This document shows, in pieces, positions 34,891 to 47,031 of a stretch of DNA of 64,000 nt; position 1 is the stretch's first letter, and each line of letters starts with the position of its first letter. The stretch spans positions 71,575,501-71,639,500 of the forward strand of contig CM075655.1 of the NCBI GenBank assembly GCA_037953625.1, given 5' to 3'. The DNA is from Crotalaria pallida. Its lineage: Eukaryota > Streptophyta > Magnoliopsida > Fabales > Fabaceae. A program made the position numbers and the translations under genes. Under the pieces are notes generated by a model. The model saw only the letters and a program-made list of their open reading frames with translations. It searched no databases and was not told where the DNA came from.

Positions 34891-35668
34891 CTAATGTTGC
34901 CTCATATTCAGTTCCTTTTGATCAAAAAGATACTTCAAACTCTTATGATCACTGAATACTCGGAACGTAACTCCATACAAATAGTGCCTCCATATCTTCA
35001 ATGCAAACACTATTGTAGCGAGTTCCAAATCATGCGTTGGGTAGTTCTCTTCATGAACCTTTAACTGCCTTGATGCATAAGCTACCACTTTTCCTTCCTG
35101 CATCAAAACACAACCCAACCCTTGTTTCGAAGCATCACAAAATACTTCAAAACCTTTCTGCGGATCAGGTAAAATTAACACCGGAGATGATGTCAATCTA
35201 CCTTTCATCTCCTGAAAGCATGCTTCACACCTTTCATCCCAGACAAACGGTTGCTCCTTCCGTGTCAACCGTGTTAGAGGAAGAGAAATCTTGGAGAATC
35301 CTTCGATAAATCTCCTGTAGTATCCGGCTAATCCCAAAAAACTTCGAATCTCTGTGACCGTCTTGGGCCTTTCCCAATTCAACACAACTTTAACTTTCGC
35401 CAGATCAACTGCAATGCCTTGTTTAGAAATTATATGCCCAAGGAAGTTCACCTCCTTCAACCAAAACTCGCACTTGGATAACTTTGTATACAACTTCTTC
35501 GCCTTCAAGATTTCTAACACAATCCTAAGGTGAGTGGCATGCTCCTCTGGATTCTTCGAGTAGATCAGAATATCATCAATAAACTCTACTACAAAAGAAT
35601 CTAGATAAGGCCGGAAGATTTTATTCATGTAATCCATGAATATGGCCGGAGCATTGGTCTTTGGAATA
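34891..35668 (-). pseudogene. Reverse transcriptase (palm/thumb) and RNase H (gypsy)
   Basis: The catalytic FIDDILIYS box is followed by KCEFWLKEVNFLGHIISKQG, TVTEIRSFLGLAGYYRRFIE and RNase H with FCDASKQGLGCVLMQ, YPTHDLELATIVFALKIWRH and FSDHKSLKYLF. Just before the box the sequence passes from PKT directly to NAPAIF; in this clade about 20 residues normally lie between these motifs, so a small in-frame deletion has removed the MPFGL region. The solo LTR C insertion ends at 35,674, a few bases upstream. Confidence 0.87.
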
Positions 35669-35673
35669 TATTC

Positions 35674-37218
35674 TGTTGAATCTCATGATTTGCCTTTATG
35701 ATGTTTTGATGATGACACAACACAACTTGATATATTATGTTTGAACAGGTTCAGGTACCTTGATGATGCGAAGATTGTTTTGCCTGGTTGAAGATCTAGT
35801 CTTTTAGGGCTTAGAACTTTATGTAAGGCAAATAGTAATCTAAAAGCATTCAATTTTAATTTTATGATGATGATAAGTTTTGTTCCTGAAAAATCTAGAA
35901 GAAGTATTTTTTAAAACCTCTGCTCCAGGAAAAGCTTTTATGAAAATGTTTTGCGAAAACCTTTGGTTACAATTTTTCTCTGAAAAACTGTTTTTAATGT
36001 GGAGTAATCGATTACCCCTTCTGGAATAATCGATTACTTGATGCAACTTGTAACCAGAGAGTAAGTAATGGATTAATTAGGTTCTTGTAATGGATTACTT
36101 CCTTGAACTGGTCATTTAAGTGACAGTAATTGATTACTTGAAGCTACTAATCAATTAGCTTTTAATGCTGCAACTTTTATGAAAAACCTAAGAGCAAGTA
36201 ATCGATTAATCTGACCAAAGTAATCGATTACTCTTTTCAAAATTTTGAAAAACGTGCTGAAATCAATCTGATTCCCAGAATGATTTATTTCCTTTTCTGG
36301 ATGATCACGATTCTGATTTGCAACAGCTTCTTCTACCTTTTTAAAAACACACCATCACACACATTCATGGATTCTTCTTCTCCTTCTCTCTTATTTGAAA
36401 AATTCTTTTGAGAAGAAATCATCATCATCATCATATTGGTTTGACAATGAGTTTGCTTGAGATTATTCATTTGTCATAGGACTCTATTGTAGTATCTACT
36501 CTATCTAGAGGGCTTTATTGTTAGTTGCACACTTTTCTTCGTGCAAATCCTTTTGATTGTAAGGGGTGTGACAACCTTAGATATTAAGGAGTGTTTTCCC
36601 TAAGGATTGAACATGTGTCGCGTTCATAGGGTGAGTAAACACTGTTGTGTATTGGGTAGCGCTATACGAACGGTGGGATTCCTAGTAGTTAAGCTATTTT
36701 GTTCGAGGTCCCTGGCGAACGGTGGGATTCCTAGTAGCTTGCGGGGAGCTCTGGATGTACTTGGGGACGCGTTGCGTCTTGGCTTAGTGAAAAGCTCAAG
36801 TGGGTCGCTTGAGGACTGGATGTAGGCGTTGTTTGCCGAACCAGGATAAAAATCCCCGGTGCAATTTTCTTTATCCCTTATCTCTTTTATTTCCACATGT
36901 TTATTTTATGTTGATTATAAGTTTTGCGGATAAAAGCTATTTTCACGTTTTAATCTATTTAGCGCGTGTATTGCTTTTTTGTGATTTATTTCTTCAATCA
37001 CGCGTATAATAAGTTTTATCTATTAATATTAAATATCGTGTTTCTATTCGCTTAAGATCGTTTTTCATTCGTTCTTTAAGTCTTCCGCTCGTTTAATCTC
37101 TGTTAATCTTTCTAAGAACGTTTGATTCGATTGAATTTCAAAGTTTTTATAAACACCCAATTCACCCCCCCCCCCCCCTCTTGGGTGACTTTAGCCAATT
37201 CCACCAATTATTTCAACA
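35674..37218 (+). mobile_element. Solo LTR C inside the gypsy RT gene
   Basis: 1,545 bp, TGTTGAATC at the left and TTTCAACA at the right. Flanks are TATTC (35,669-35,673) and TCTTC (37,219-37,223), one mismatch. TAATCGATTA pairs occur at about 36,004/36,025 and 36,197/36,219. A C14-like run at 37,166-37,180 follows CAATTCA, the same 3'-end tract as in the other copia-type LTRs, so the orientation is probably plus. No coding sequence. It cuts RT between KEEDV and the PKT motif. Confidence 0.85.
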
Positions 37219-37223
37219 TCTTC

Positions 37224-37595
37224 TTCCTTGATGCGGATCTGATGATACCCAGACCTCAGATCAATCTACGAAAATACCGCTGCCCCACAAACTTGGTCCA
37301 TCAAATCATCAATTCTGGGGAGAGGGTACTTATTCTTCACTGTCACCTTATTCAGTTGCCGATAGTCTACACACATTCTCATGCTCCCATCCTTCTTCTT
37401 GACAAAAAGAACAGGTGCACCCCATGGCGAGACACTCGGTCTTATGAACTGCTTCTCCAACAAATCTTCTAATTGCTTCTTCAGCTCAGCCAACTCCAAT
37501 GGAGCCATTCGATACGGAGCAATCGAAATAGGACCAGCTCCAAGGACCAATTCGATGCTAAACTCCACTTCTCGCTTCAGCGGCAATCCAGGCAC
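37224..37595 (-). pseudogene. Reverse transcriptase, N-terminal part (gypsy)
   Basis: The sequence runs GLPLKREVEFSIELV, ISIAPYRMAPLELAELKKQL, RPSVSPWGAPVLFVKKKDGS, MRMCVDYRQLNKVTVKNKYP and LPRIDDLMDQ, then a TAG in place of Lys (AAVFS-stop-IDLRSGYHQIRIKEEDV). This is the fingers region of a Tekay-like RT. It is separated from the palm by solo LTR C. A few residues between protease and this fragment also seem lost (37,596-37,615). Confidence 0.87.
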
Positions 37596-37615
37596 TTCTT
37601 CCGGAAACTCACAAA

Positions 37616-38380
37616 CTACCGGAATTCCTCTATTCTAGCTTCCTTCTCAACAACAGCAGAAAGAAAACATAAATACCCTTCTGGTTGGCTTGAGGAAGAT
37701 TCTGGGGTTTGAAAGATCAGAGACTTTCTGTGGCAATCGATAGTAAAATGGTTAGTGGACATCCAATCCATTCCCAGTATCACATCCAATTGCGATAGAG
37801 GCAAACAAATCAAATCAACTGGGGTTGTCCGATCTAATACTGTAACTTGGCAATTCAGACAAACTCTTGAAGAAATAACAGGAGAGTCTGTTGGGGTTGA
37901 TACCTTTAGATCAAAAGGCATCTCAGACACCACTAACTTCAATCGATTAACACACTCATCTGAAATGAATGAATGTGTCGCACCAGAATCAAACAAGATC
38001 TTACAAGGCATACCGTTCAAAGAATAGTTGCCTTGCACTAAGTCTTCAGCTTGATCAACTTCTGTAGTAGACATGGTGTACACTCTAGCTCGAGTCATTG
38101 GCCTACTTGCAGCTCCTCCTTGATTAGCTTTCTTAATTGCATCAGGACAATAACGAGCAATGTGACCTTGCTTCCCACACTCAAAACAAGTGGGTGGTTT
38201 CTCGCTCCAGCATTGCCCAAAATGATACCTCTTGCACTTGCTGCACTGAGGTGCCCCTCCACTTCTGGTCACCACACTAGCTTTTCCTTTACCAACAAGA
38301 TAAGGATTCCTTCTGTCACGGTTGTTTCTTCCCTTGATACGTACAGGACCAACTCCTTGCTGATTCTTTTTCGCTTGCAT
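37616..38380 (-). pseudogene. Gag zinc knuckle and protease (gypsy), N-terminus missing
   Basis: Begins with MQAKKNQQGVGPVRIKGRN, then two Cys/His clusters (CSKCKRYHFGQC; CFECGKQGHIARYC, a classic CCHC knuckle), then protease with ILFDSGATHSFIS as the active site and LDVILGMDWMSTN, a conserved clade motif. The capsid half of gag that should precede it is absent: upstream to the primer site is leader-like, non-coding sequence. Gag would package RNA and protease would cut the polyprotein. The frame stops at 37,616-37,618. Confidence 0.88.
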
Positions 38381-39028
38381 ATAATCCTCCTCAGCTTTTT
38401 ATGATAGATCAAAGATATGATTGCTTAAGGTCTACTTTCGCATAGATAAACGATCAGGGGTTATGCTACTAAAAGAGATCGAAGAATAGATGTTTCCATT
38501 GTATATTATCACTGAGAGTGAAGTTTCGGATATCCATGATCATCTTTTCCAAGGGCTGTAACTATTAGGGTCGCCAGTCCTAATCATCACATACCATTGG
38601 TAGAGAGACCATATCAATCCAATTGAAGTTTATAATCCACCACAGGGAGGATTATAAATGTATCTTTAGATTATATGAACCTAAAGATAAAGATTATCAG
38701 TCATCATCAGATTCCACTTGGTTAATTAAGTTCTAGAGATTTTCCATTTCCGTTGGGGTGGCATTCATTTGCCCTAGCCCGTTGGTTGTCATTCTCTATA
38801 GACTTAACTAACTTCCTTTCCTCTGATCATAACAAAGGTAGCTGAGTTTTACTTTGACCTGACTGGATCAAAGTCTAACCCAGTACTCAATACGTTTGAT
38901 TTAGATGATTCCTAAAATCAAACCAGATTCTAACACTTCTAATTATCTCTAACTAACTCAATGATAATGTGTCAGAGACTGACAACAAAGGTGATGAAAC
39001 CATACTCTCAGGCCGAAAAGGAAGGAAC
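38381..39028. other. Gypsy 5' leader, non-coding
   Basis: Lies between the primer site and the truncated gag. It shares a block (about 38,560-38,820) with the LARD interior at 15,600-15,800, including TTTCCGTTGGGG. No open frame of note. Loss of the N-terminal gag probably happened at its left edge. Confidence 0.6.
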
Positions 39029-39041
39029 TGCTCTGATACCA
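39029..39041 (-). promoter_or_regulatory. Primer-binding site of the gypsy (tRNA-iMet)
   Basis: The - strand reads TGGTATCAGAGCA, a 13-base match to the 3' end of initiator tRNA-Met, four bases from the LTR end at 39,045. Confidence 0.9.
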
Positions 39042-41252
39042 TAATGTAACACCCTCATCATAGTTTAAAGGGAATAAAGTAATTTATTGGAAATTGTTAT
39101 GGCGGAAGAGTGAAAATTCCCTTTATTCAAGATTAGCGGATAAAATTTTTCTTTTTAAAGTACATCGGTTCAGTGTTACAATGGATCAAATACAGAAATG
39201 CCCTTCTCCCTTTCTCAGCTTGAGTCTCTGGCTTGCCCGGTGGATTAACTTCGTCGGCTACTTGTACCTACCATCAAAGGCTAGGGGGGAGTAAGTCATA
39301 TCCGAAGCACATAATAAAATAATAATCTATCAGAACTAGAAATAGCAATCACAAGTAATCAGGTAAAATGCATACTTCATGGCACACCCAATTTATCATA
39401 TAATTATCTTGGAATTAAGTGGCATGATGCATGAATGTTCATCTCGTCTTTCTAGTCTGGATCCAGTATCATTCTCGTCGATTGAATTCAATTCTAATGA
39501 ATTCTCTCGCCGACTGAATTCAATTCTAATGAATTCAGCATATTCTCTCTAATCAAGGAAAGCAACTGGGAGTAAACGCCTTTCCACCATGAAAGATCAC
39601 CCAACTCATCTATGTGTACCCTTTCACTAGGGTGAGATCATTGCCAAAGGCCGTCCTCCGCAGTCATGATATGTCCCTAGAGGCCGATAGAATATATTTT
39701 GGTTAAGCAAAACTAACCCGAGAAAAGTCTGCAGAACCCCCTCACCATAGGACTGTTTTACCCATAATAATTCCCAATGGTTACTGACGAGTCACCGTCG
39801 AACCTAACCTCTGCACATTCTCTCACCAGTTCTAGGAAATTCTAATCCCTAGAGTGGACACGACTTTCCGGATATCCTATCTTACCATCCACAACTTCTT
39901 GTGCGAATGCAAATGAGTTTAGTTCCACTTTTCATTATGAATTCATTTCATAATCATTCATTCTCAAAGTAACTCAAAAGATTATGCATTCACATATATA
40001 ATCATTCATCATCAAAGTCATCATGTAATTGTACATTTATTCACCAAATATCATCCTCAATTTCCAATTATAATAGGTTGAAGCTAAGTACATTAAGGTT
40101 TGGTATCTTCAGCTTTTAAAGTCATTCCATTTGATTAGAAAAGCCTCCAATCAAATAAAATTGGAGTATGGATATCGATATCCTATTGTGCATATCGATA
40201 TGCACAATCGATATCCTCATGTTGGATATCGATATCCACCCTGTTTTTCTGCATACTGATTTGAGTTTTGAAATACCAAATCTCAATATACTTTACTTTA
40301 ACCATTCTCAACCCAACATAGATCAATATCAAGTACAAATACATTTGTTCATCCATAAATTCAAAACCCATAGCTTCAACTTCATATAAGATTCAAGTAT
40401 TATGCATAAACAATGAAAAATCACAACTTAACCTATGATTTTCATTTTCCTTTCCTTACAGTCAAGTTTCTTCATTAGTTCAGCCATTAATCATCATCTC
40501 TAACTTGTTCAAATTCAGAAATTAAGCTAGAATGACCTCCACGTCATTTTCCTATAGCAAGTTGTCAACTTGTCTTAGTTTGCCCTTAAGTTCATAAGAA
40601 ATCCTATACTTCTAGCCCTTGGATTATTATTCTAGCACCCGGTTAACTTCTCCCTTACCTATTTGGAATGATTCAGACTTGCTTTGATTGGAAAGGATTG
40701 GTTTTGTTGAGAAATATCCCAACTTTTCTGGTTCAGCTGACAAGTTCTGTTTTCAGGTTGAACAACACAACAAAATCAGTGTTGATCACCCACAATAAGG
40801 CAAAATAAATGGTGATCAAGGATTGGAATTAAAACTAGGATATGAAAGCTTGAAAATAAAACAAGTTTGAAGCTCCAAAAACACTTGAGCTTACCACACG
40901 AAGTGAAGAAACTTAGGTTCTAGAGTCTGAATTTGCAGAAATCAGACTTGGACAGCAAACTTCCCAGGTTCACTACTCCCTCCACAGTCCACCAAACTCA
41001 ACAAACTTAGTATCAACTTGAAGAGAGTGAAGAGAGCTTCGATTTGATATAAGATTTGATAAGTTTTTATGCTTGCACAGGAAACGAAGAGCACAAAGTG
41101 AAGACAGCAAAAACTCATTTTCTGCAGGAATCTCTAAGTTTTCTAGGGTTTTGCACGCAACTCTCTCTTATTAAGAAATTACACCGCCCTTAAGTGTCCC
41201 TTTCATGCCCAAACAGTCCTCAGATGGTTTTTGTGGTAATTAGGGGTGAAAA

Positions 41253-42870
41253 TGTAAGTTCCATTGAGAATGTTTTGATAATGACAAAAGGTTTTGAACA
41301 AGCTACTAAGGTGTTGATCAAGTTTCAAGCTCAACAAGCAACAACAAACATCAAGTGAAGAAGAGATAACAAGCTCATGAAGACTTGAAGATCTAGTTTG
41401 AGTTTTGTTATTGTTTTATCTTTTGCCTCTCTAGACTTAGTCTTTTAGTTTATGAGTTTGGGTAGAGTTCTATAGAGGGTAGTGAATCTCTATCACAGTC
41501 ATGATTAAATCATAATTTGAGTTTTCACTTAACCTAAAATCAATAGGTGGCTTAAAGGTTTGAAAGGAAAGGTTTAGTTTTGAGAAAACAAGTTTCTAAC
41601 AAGTTTCTACAGGGCTTAATCGATTAAGACCAATTCTAATCGATTGTTAATCGATTAAGCCAAAGTCTAATCGATTAAACACTGCTGTACTGGTTTTTTT
41701 AAAATACGATTTTCACTTCTCAAAATCAGTTTTTAAGTGCTCTAATTTTTGGGTATTCTACATAAACCTTTTCCTAATCTTTGTGATCATCTAGAATCAT
41801 TTTCATACAAGTTTTACAAGAAATCAAGCCACTCTATTCTCTCTCAATTTCAAAGATCAAAAGCTTTCTATTTTCACATTCTTTGATCAAGAACCTTTGA
41901 ATCTCTTATGTTGATTTGTCATAGCTATTGAAAGAGATTCATAGGAGTGTCATTGTGTTTTCTATTGTGTTGTAATCTTTGCAAGAGGCAAGCCATCTAC
42001 AACAAACAAGAAGACTTGGTGTGTCGATTATCATCAAGCAAATTTCTCATTGAAGAAGAAGAAGTCTTGGTTGTGAATCAAGCAAAGTGAAGCCTTGGTG
42101 TGTGGATTATCATCAAGAAAGTGAAGACTTGTTGTGTGGATTATCAACAAGGGGTAGAGGTTAGATTAGAGAGAAGATCAATAGGATTACAAGGCAAGGG
42201 TGTGGAGTATCTCTTGTAGGCTATCAAGAAGGGAGTCTTGAGAGGCATTTACTTGTAATTTGAGAACTCTAATTCATCATAGTGAAGAATCTCTCTTGGT
42301 TGAAGAGGGGACTGGATGTAGCTTTCAAGTGGATGAAAGTGAACCAAGATAAATCACTGTGTCGTATCTCTAAACCCTTACTCTTTACATTCTTGTTATT
42401 CATTGTGTTCTTGGTTGAAAACCTAGAAAAAGATTGATTTTCATAATTGATTGAATTGAATCTTAATTTTTCAAATTAAGTTGGGGAAAATCATTTTCAT
42501 AACCTAGGTAATCAATAAAAATATAGGTGTTAATCCTTTCCGCTGAATCTCTGATCTTACATGTTGATTGATTGATTTTCGTATTCGATTGAAAAGTGAT
42601 TTTTCAGTTTTTAACTGTCATAATCGATTATTAATCGATTAAGTGAAATTGTGCTTTCTGATCTTAATCGATTAAATTGCAGTTTAATCGATTAAATCTC
42701 AGCTTAATCGATTAAGTGCTGACAAATTTGCAAAAATCATTTGTTTTGATTGTTTCGATTCGTTTCGTTCGAAAATCTTTCAAGATTTCTTAAACACCTA
42801 TTCAACCCCCCCTTCTATGTGTTCTCCTAGGGTTCCTTAGTTGTTTCAACCACCAATTGTGGTTTCCTCA
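41253..42870 (+). repeat. 5' LTR of TR-GAG1
   Basis: TGTAAGTTCC to TTTCCTCA. TAATCGATTA-type sites cluster at 41,627-41,680 and 42,620-42,720, spaced mostly 20 bp. A CAACCCCCCCTTCTATG tract lies 60 bp before the end. Confidence 0.92.
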
Positions 42871-42872
42871 AT

Positions 42873-42884
42873 TGGTATCAGAGC
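42873..42884 (+). promoter_or_regulatory. Primer-binding site of TR-GAG1 (tRNA-iMet)
   Basis: TGGTATCAGAGC, two bases after the LTR. With the LTR end it forms CTCAATTGGTATCAGAGC, whose CAATTGGTAT part is repeated many times near the 3' end of the element. Confidence 0.92.
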
Positions 42885-42942
42885 TCGGTCGAAAGACACG
42901 AGCATAAGAGCTTTTTCGTAAAGATCCTTTAAGAAAATCGCA

Positions 42943-44731
42943 ATGGGTTCCATGAATCCCTTTGGTGGTGAAGATGCTTCGATAAGTCGTCCTCCACTCT
43001 TTAATGGTGAGGGATACGCTTATTGGAAAGTTAGAATGAAAATCTTTATCCAAGCCATAGATAGTGAAATTTGGAAAGTAGTTGAAAAAGGTCCTCATAT
43101 CCCCTCTAGTTTAGTTGAAGGCGTAGTACAATTGACCCCCGAGGATAAGTGGAAGGATGATGATAGAAAGAAAGTTCAATATGATTATAAAGCAAAGAAT
43201 ATCATTACCTCCGCTTTATCTTATGATGAGTTCTTTATAGTTTCTCAATGTACTAGTGCTAAGGAAATGTGGGACACTTTACAAGTGACTCATGAAGGAA
43301 CTAGTGAGGTTAGGAGAGCTAGATTGAATGCTTTAATGCGTGATTATGAATTGTTTCAAATGCTTCCAAATGAATCTATTAATGATATGCAAAAGCGTTT
43401 TACTCATATTATTAACCATTTACTTGCTCTTGGTAAGACTTTCTTACAAGGTGAACTTTCTAACAAAGTGTTGAGATGTTTAGACAGGAATTGGCAACCA
43501 AAAGTAACGGCTATTGTTGAATCTAAGAATTTGGATGCTATGGATCTAGAAACACTTTTCGGAAAGCTTCAAGAACATGAAATGGAGCTTGGACGTTTAA
43601 GTATCAATGAAGAGTCGGATAAGAACAATGGAAGAAAGGGACTTGCTCTTAAAGTCAATAGATCATACAATAAGAAAGAGAGTTCCGATGATGATGATAG
43701 TGAAGATTCCGATTCGGATGTTGATGAAAAAGAAATGAAACTTTTACTAAGGAAGTTTGACAAGTTTCTAAGGAGAAAAGGAAGGTTGAACAAAGACAAA
43801 GGTAAAGAGAAGGATTCCCCACACTACAAGACCAAGACATCAAAAGAAGGTGTAGTTTGCCATGAATGTGGAAAACCCGGTCATCTCAAGTACTCATGCT
43901 CTAGGTATCTCAAGAAGAAGGAGAAAGACAAGAAAAATTCTAAACACAAAAGAGCATACATAGTTTGGGATAGTGATGTAGATGAGAAGAAAAGCACATC
44001 AAGTAGTTCTTCGGATGATGAAGAAGTTGCTAATCTCAACTTGCTTGTTCAAGTCAATGAAGAGGAAAGTTCAAATGATGAATCAAGTGAACAAAGCGAG
44101 GATAGCAATGTAAGTCATACTAAATCCGAAATTTCTTCTAAATATGAATTGTTATATAATGCTTATGAAGAAATGCATGAACAACTTGAAAAAACTAGTT
44201 TTGAAAAACATTGAAAGAAAGAAGCTCATTTTGAAACATCAAAAAGAGATTTTAGAACTTCAAAAACAAGTTGATGAGCTTAATCTTGAAAATGAAACCC
44301 TTGATCTCATTTATGCTAGTTCTTCTTGTGATTTTGCTAGTAGATTGAATATTGTGGTTGATTGTGAGAATTGCAAGTTGCTTAAAGATGAAAACGCTAT
44401 TTTGAAAAATAAGCTTGCAAGTTTCACAAGTGGTGATATTAGATTGCGCACATTGTTAAATTTTCAAAGAGAAAATTCAAACAAGTTTGGTTTGGGTTAT
44501 ACTAATGCTAAGAGTAATTCTCATAGAAATGTTGTTGATTTTTCTAAAGTTGATTTTTAAAATGCACCAACATGTTTCTATTGTGGTACTCATGGACATA
44601 CTTCAAATGTGTGTTATGTTAAAGTGCATGGTATACCTAAAGGAAAGTTTGTTTGGATTAAGAAGGGTGAGATTCCCTTAACTAACAAAAATGGATCCAA
44701 AACCATTTGGATACCAAAAAGCAAAGCATGA
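42943..44731 (+). pseudogene. Gag of TR-GAG1 (copia/SIRE-like), one frameshift and one stop
   Basis: Starts MGSMNPFGGEDASISRPPLF 58 bp after the primer site. The N-terminal part (AYWKVRMKIFIQAID, EMWDTLQVTHEGTSEVRRAR) is a retrotransposon gag of the copia type. A Lys/Asp/Glu/Ser-rich middle holds a CCHC knuckle CHECGKPGHLKYSC; a coiled-coil-like stretch and a second knuckle CFYCGTHGHTSNVC follow. A frameshift near 44,200 and a TAA at 44,558-44,560 break it compared with the related copy at 58,452-60,241. It ends WIPKSKA-stop at 44,731. Gag would package the element RNA in particles made by a partner. About 590 codons in all. Confidence 0.88.
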
Positions 44732-45413
44732 TTGTTTTGTAGGTATGATTGAAGAGCAAAGGGCTTACGAGTGTTATTCATACATTTGCATCTTCAATTG
44801 GTATTACATTTGCATCTCAAGTGAATGACCTACAAAGTGGTAAAATTTGGTACAAATGATATTGTTGAATATTCTTATTTGGTATCAATTATAGTCTTCT
44901 CAATTGGTATAATTGAATTGTTCTCAATTGGTATTAATTTTTCTAAAGTTCAATTGGTATCATTGAGTGATGATTAGATGATTATCATGCTTTTGTGATA
45001 TTTTTTTTGTCAATTAGTGACAATTAGCTTTTCAATTGGTATCATTGATTATTTTTGGTTCTTATCTTTCAATTGGTATCAATGTTGAAAAGGAATGAAT
45101 GTGAAGAAATGATGATTGTTACTCTTCTTACTTTGGCTTAGTATTTTATATTTCAATTGGTTTATATTACTTTTTGATAATGCCAAAGGGGAGAAATGGT
45201 ATGTTTTGGAGAAAGGTTGTTTTGTTGTTTTTATGTAGGTTGAGCAAAGTTGTTGAAGATAGGGGGAGAATCAAGCTTCTATCAAGTAGTTTTCAAATGT
45301 CAATTGCATTGATTAAGGGGGAGCAAGAGTCTCACCAAGTGATCAAATATTTAAAGCATCAACAACTTCAAACAACTTCAAAACATGTTTGTCATTTTCA
45401 AAAAGGGGGAGAT
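44732..45413 (+). other. TR-GAG1 3' non-coding region with PBS-like and PPT-like arrays
   Basis: CAATTGGTAT occurs at 44,795, 44,901, 44,925, 44,951, 45,033 and 45,070, plus close variants (44,881; 45,153). Four GGGGAG-type purine tracts follow at about 45,184, 45,261, 45,315 and 45,401, of which only the last borders the LTR. No pol sequence is recognisable. Confidence 0.8.
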
Positions 45414-47031
45414 TGTAAGTTCCATTGAGAATGTTTTGATAATGACAAAAGGTTTTGAACAAGCTACTAAGGTGTTGATCAAGTTTCAAGCTCAACAAGC
45501 AACAACAAACATCAAGTGAAGAAGAGAGAACAAGCTCATGAAGACTTGAAGATCTAGTTTGAGTTTTGTTATTGTTTTATCTTTTGCCTCTCTAGACTTA
45601 GTCTTTTAGTTTATGAGTTTGGGTAGAGTTCTATAGAAGGTAGTGAATCTCTATCATAGTCATGATTAAATCATAATTTGAGTTTTCACTTAACCTAAAA
45701 TCAATAGGTGGCTTAAAGGTTTGAAAGAAAAGGTTTAGTTTTGAGAAAACAAGTTTCTAACAAGTTTCTACAGGGCTTAATCGATTACGACCAATTCTAA
45801 TCGATTGTTAATCGATTAAGCCAAAGTCTAATCGATTAAACACTGCTGTACTGATTTTTTAAAAATACGATTTTCACTTCTCAAAATCAGTTTTTAAGTG
45901 CTCTAATTTTTGGGTATTCTACATAAACCTTTTCCTAATCTTTGTGATCATCTAGAATCATTTTCATACAAGTTTTACAAGAAATCAAGCCACTCTATTC
46001 TCTCTCAATTTCAAAGATCAAAAGCTTTCTATTTTCACATTCTTTGATCAAGAACCTTTGAATCTCTTATGTTGATTTGTCATAGCTATTGAAAGAGATT
46101 CATAGGAGTGTCATTGTGTTTTCTATTGTGTTGTAATCTTTGCAAGAGGCAAGCCATCTACAACAAACAAGAAGACTTGGTGTGTCGATTATCATCAAGC
46201 AAATTTCTCATTGAAGAAGAAGAAGTCTTGGTTGTGAATCAAGCAAAGCGAAGCCTTGGTGTGTGGATTATCATCAAGCAAGTGAAGACTTGTTGTGTGG
46301 ATTATCAACAAGGGGTAGAGGTTAGATTAGAGAGAAGATCAATAGGATTACAAGGCAAGGGTGTGGAGTATCTCTTGTAGGCTATCAAGAAGGGAGTCTT
46401 GAGAGGCATTTACTTGTAATTTGAGAACTCTAATTCCTCATAGTGAAGAATCTCTCTTGGTTGAAGAGGGGACTGGATGTAGCTTTCAAGTGGATGAAAG
46501 TGAACCAGGATAAATCACTGTGTCGTATCTCTAAACCCTTACTCTTTACATTCTTGTTATTCATTGTGTTCTTGGTTGAAAACCTAGAAAAAGATTGATT
46601 TTCATAATTGATTGAATTGAATCTTAATTGTTCAAATTAAGTTGGGGAAAATCATTTTCATAACCTAGGTAATCAATAAGAATATAGGTGTTAATCCTTT
46701 CCGCTGAATCTCTGATCTTACATGTTGATTGATTGATTTTCGTATTCGATTGAAAAGTGATTTTTCAGTTTTTAACTGTCATAATCGATTATTAATCGAT
46801 TAAGTGAAATTGTGCTTTCTGATCTTAATCGATTAAATTGCAGGTTAATCGATTAAATCTCAGCTTAATCGATTAAGTGCTGACAAATTTGCAAAAATCA
46901 TTTGTTTTGATTGTTTTGATTCGTTTCGTTCGAAAATCTTTCAAGGTTTCTTAAACACCTATTCAACCCCCCCTTCTAGGTGTTCTCCTAGGGTTCCTTA
47001 GTTGTTTCAACCACCAATTGCGGTTTCCTCA
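45414..47031 (+). repeat. 3' LTR of TR-GAG1
   Basis: Same length as the 5' LTR (1,618 bp), with scattered substitutions. It ends CGGTTTCCTCA at 47,031. Frames inside it, e.g. 46,108-46,380, are not supported as genes. Confidence 0.92.

Larger units (their letters stand above)
41253..47031 (+). mobile_element. TR-GAG1: gag-only copia-type element, complete
   Basis: LTRs 41,253-42,870 and 45,414-47,031, both 1,618 bp and about 1% different by eye. Primer site TGGTATCAGAGC at 42,873-42,884; polypurine tract AAAAGGGGGAGAT at 45,401-45,413. Flanks GAAAA and AAAAA fit a 5-bp duplication in an A-run with one difference; the empty site is preserved in the other gypsy LTR (GGTGAAAAACGTG near 32,820). 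The interior codes only for gag: no protease, integrase or RT. This is the TR-GAG type of non-autonomous element. Confidence 0.92.
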
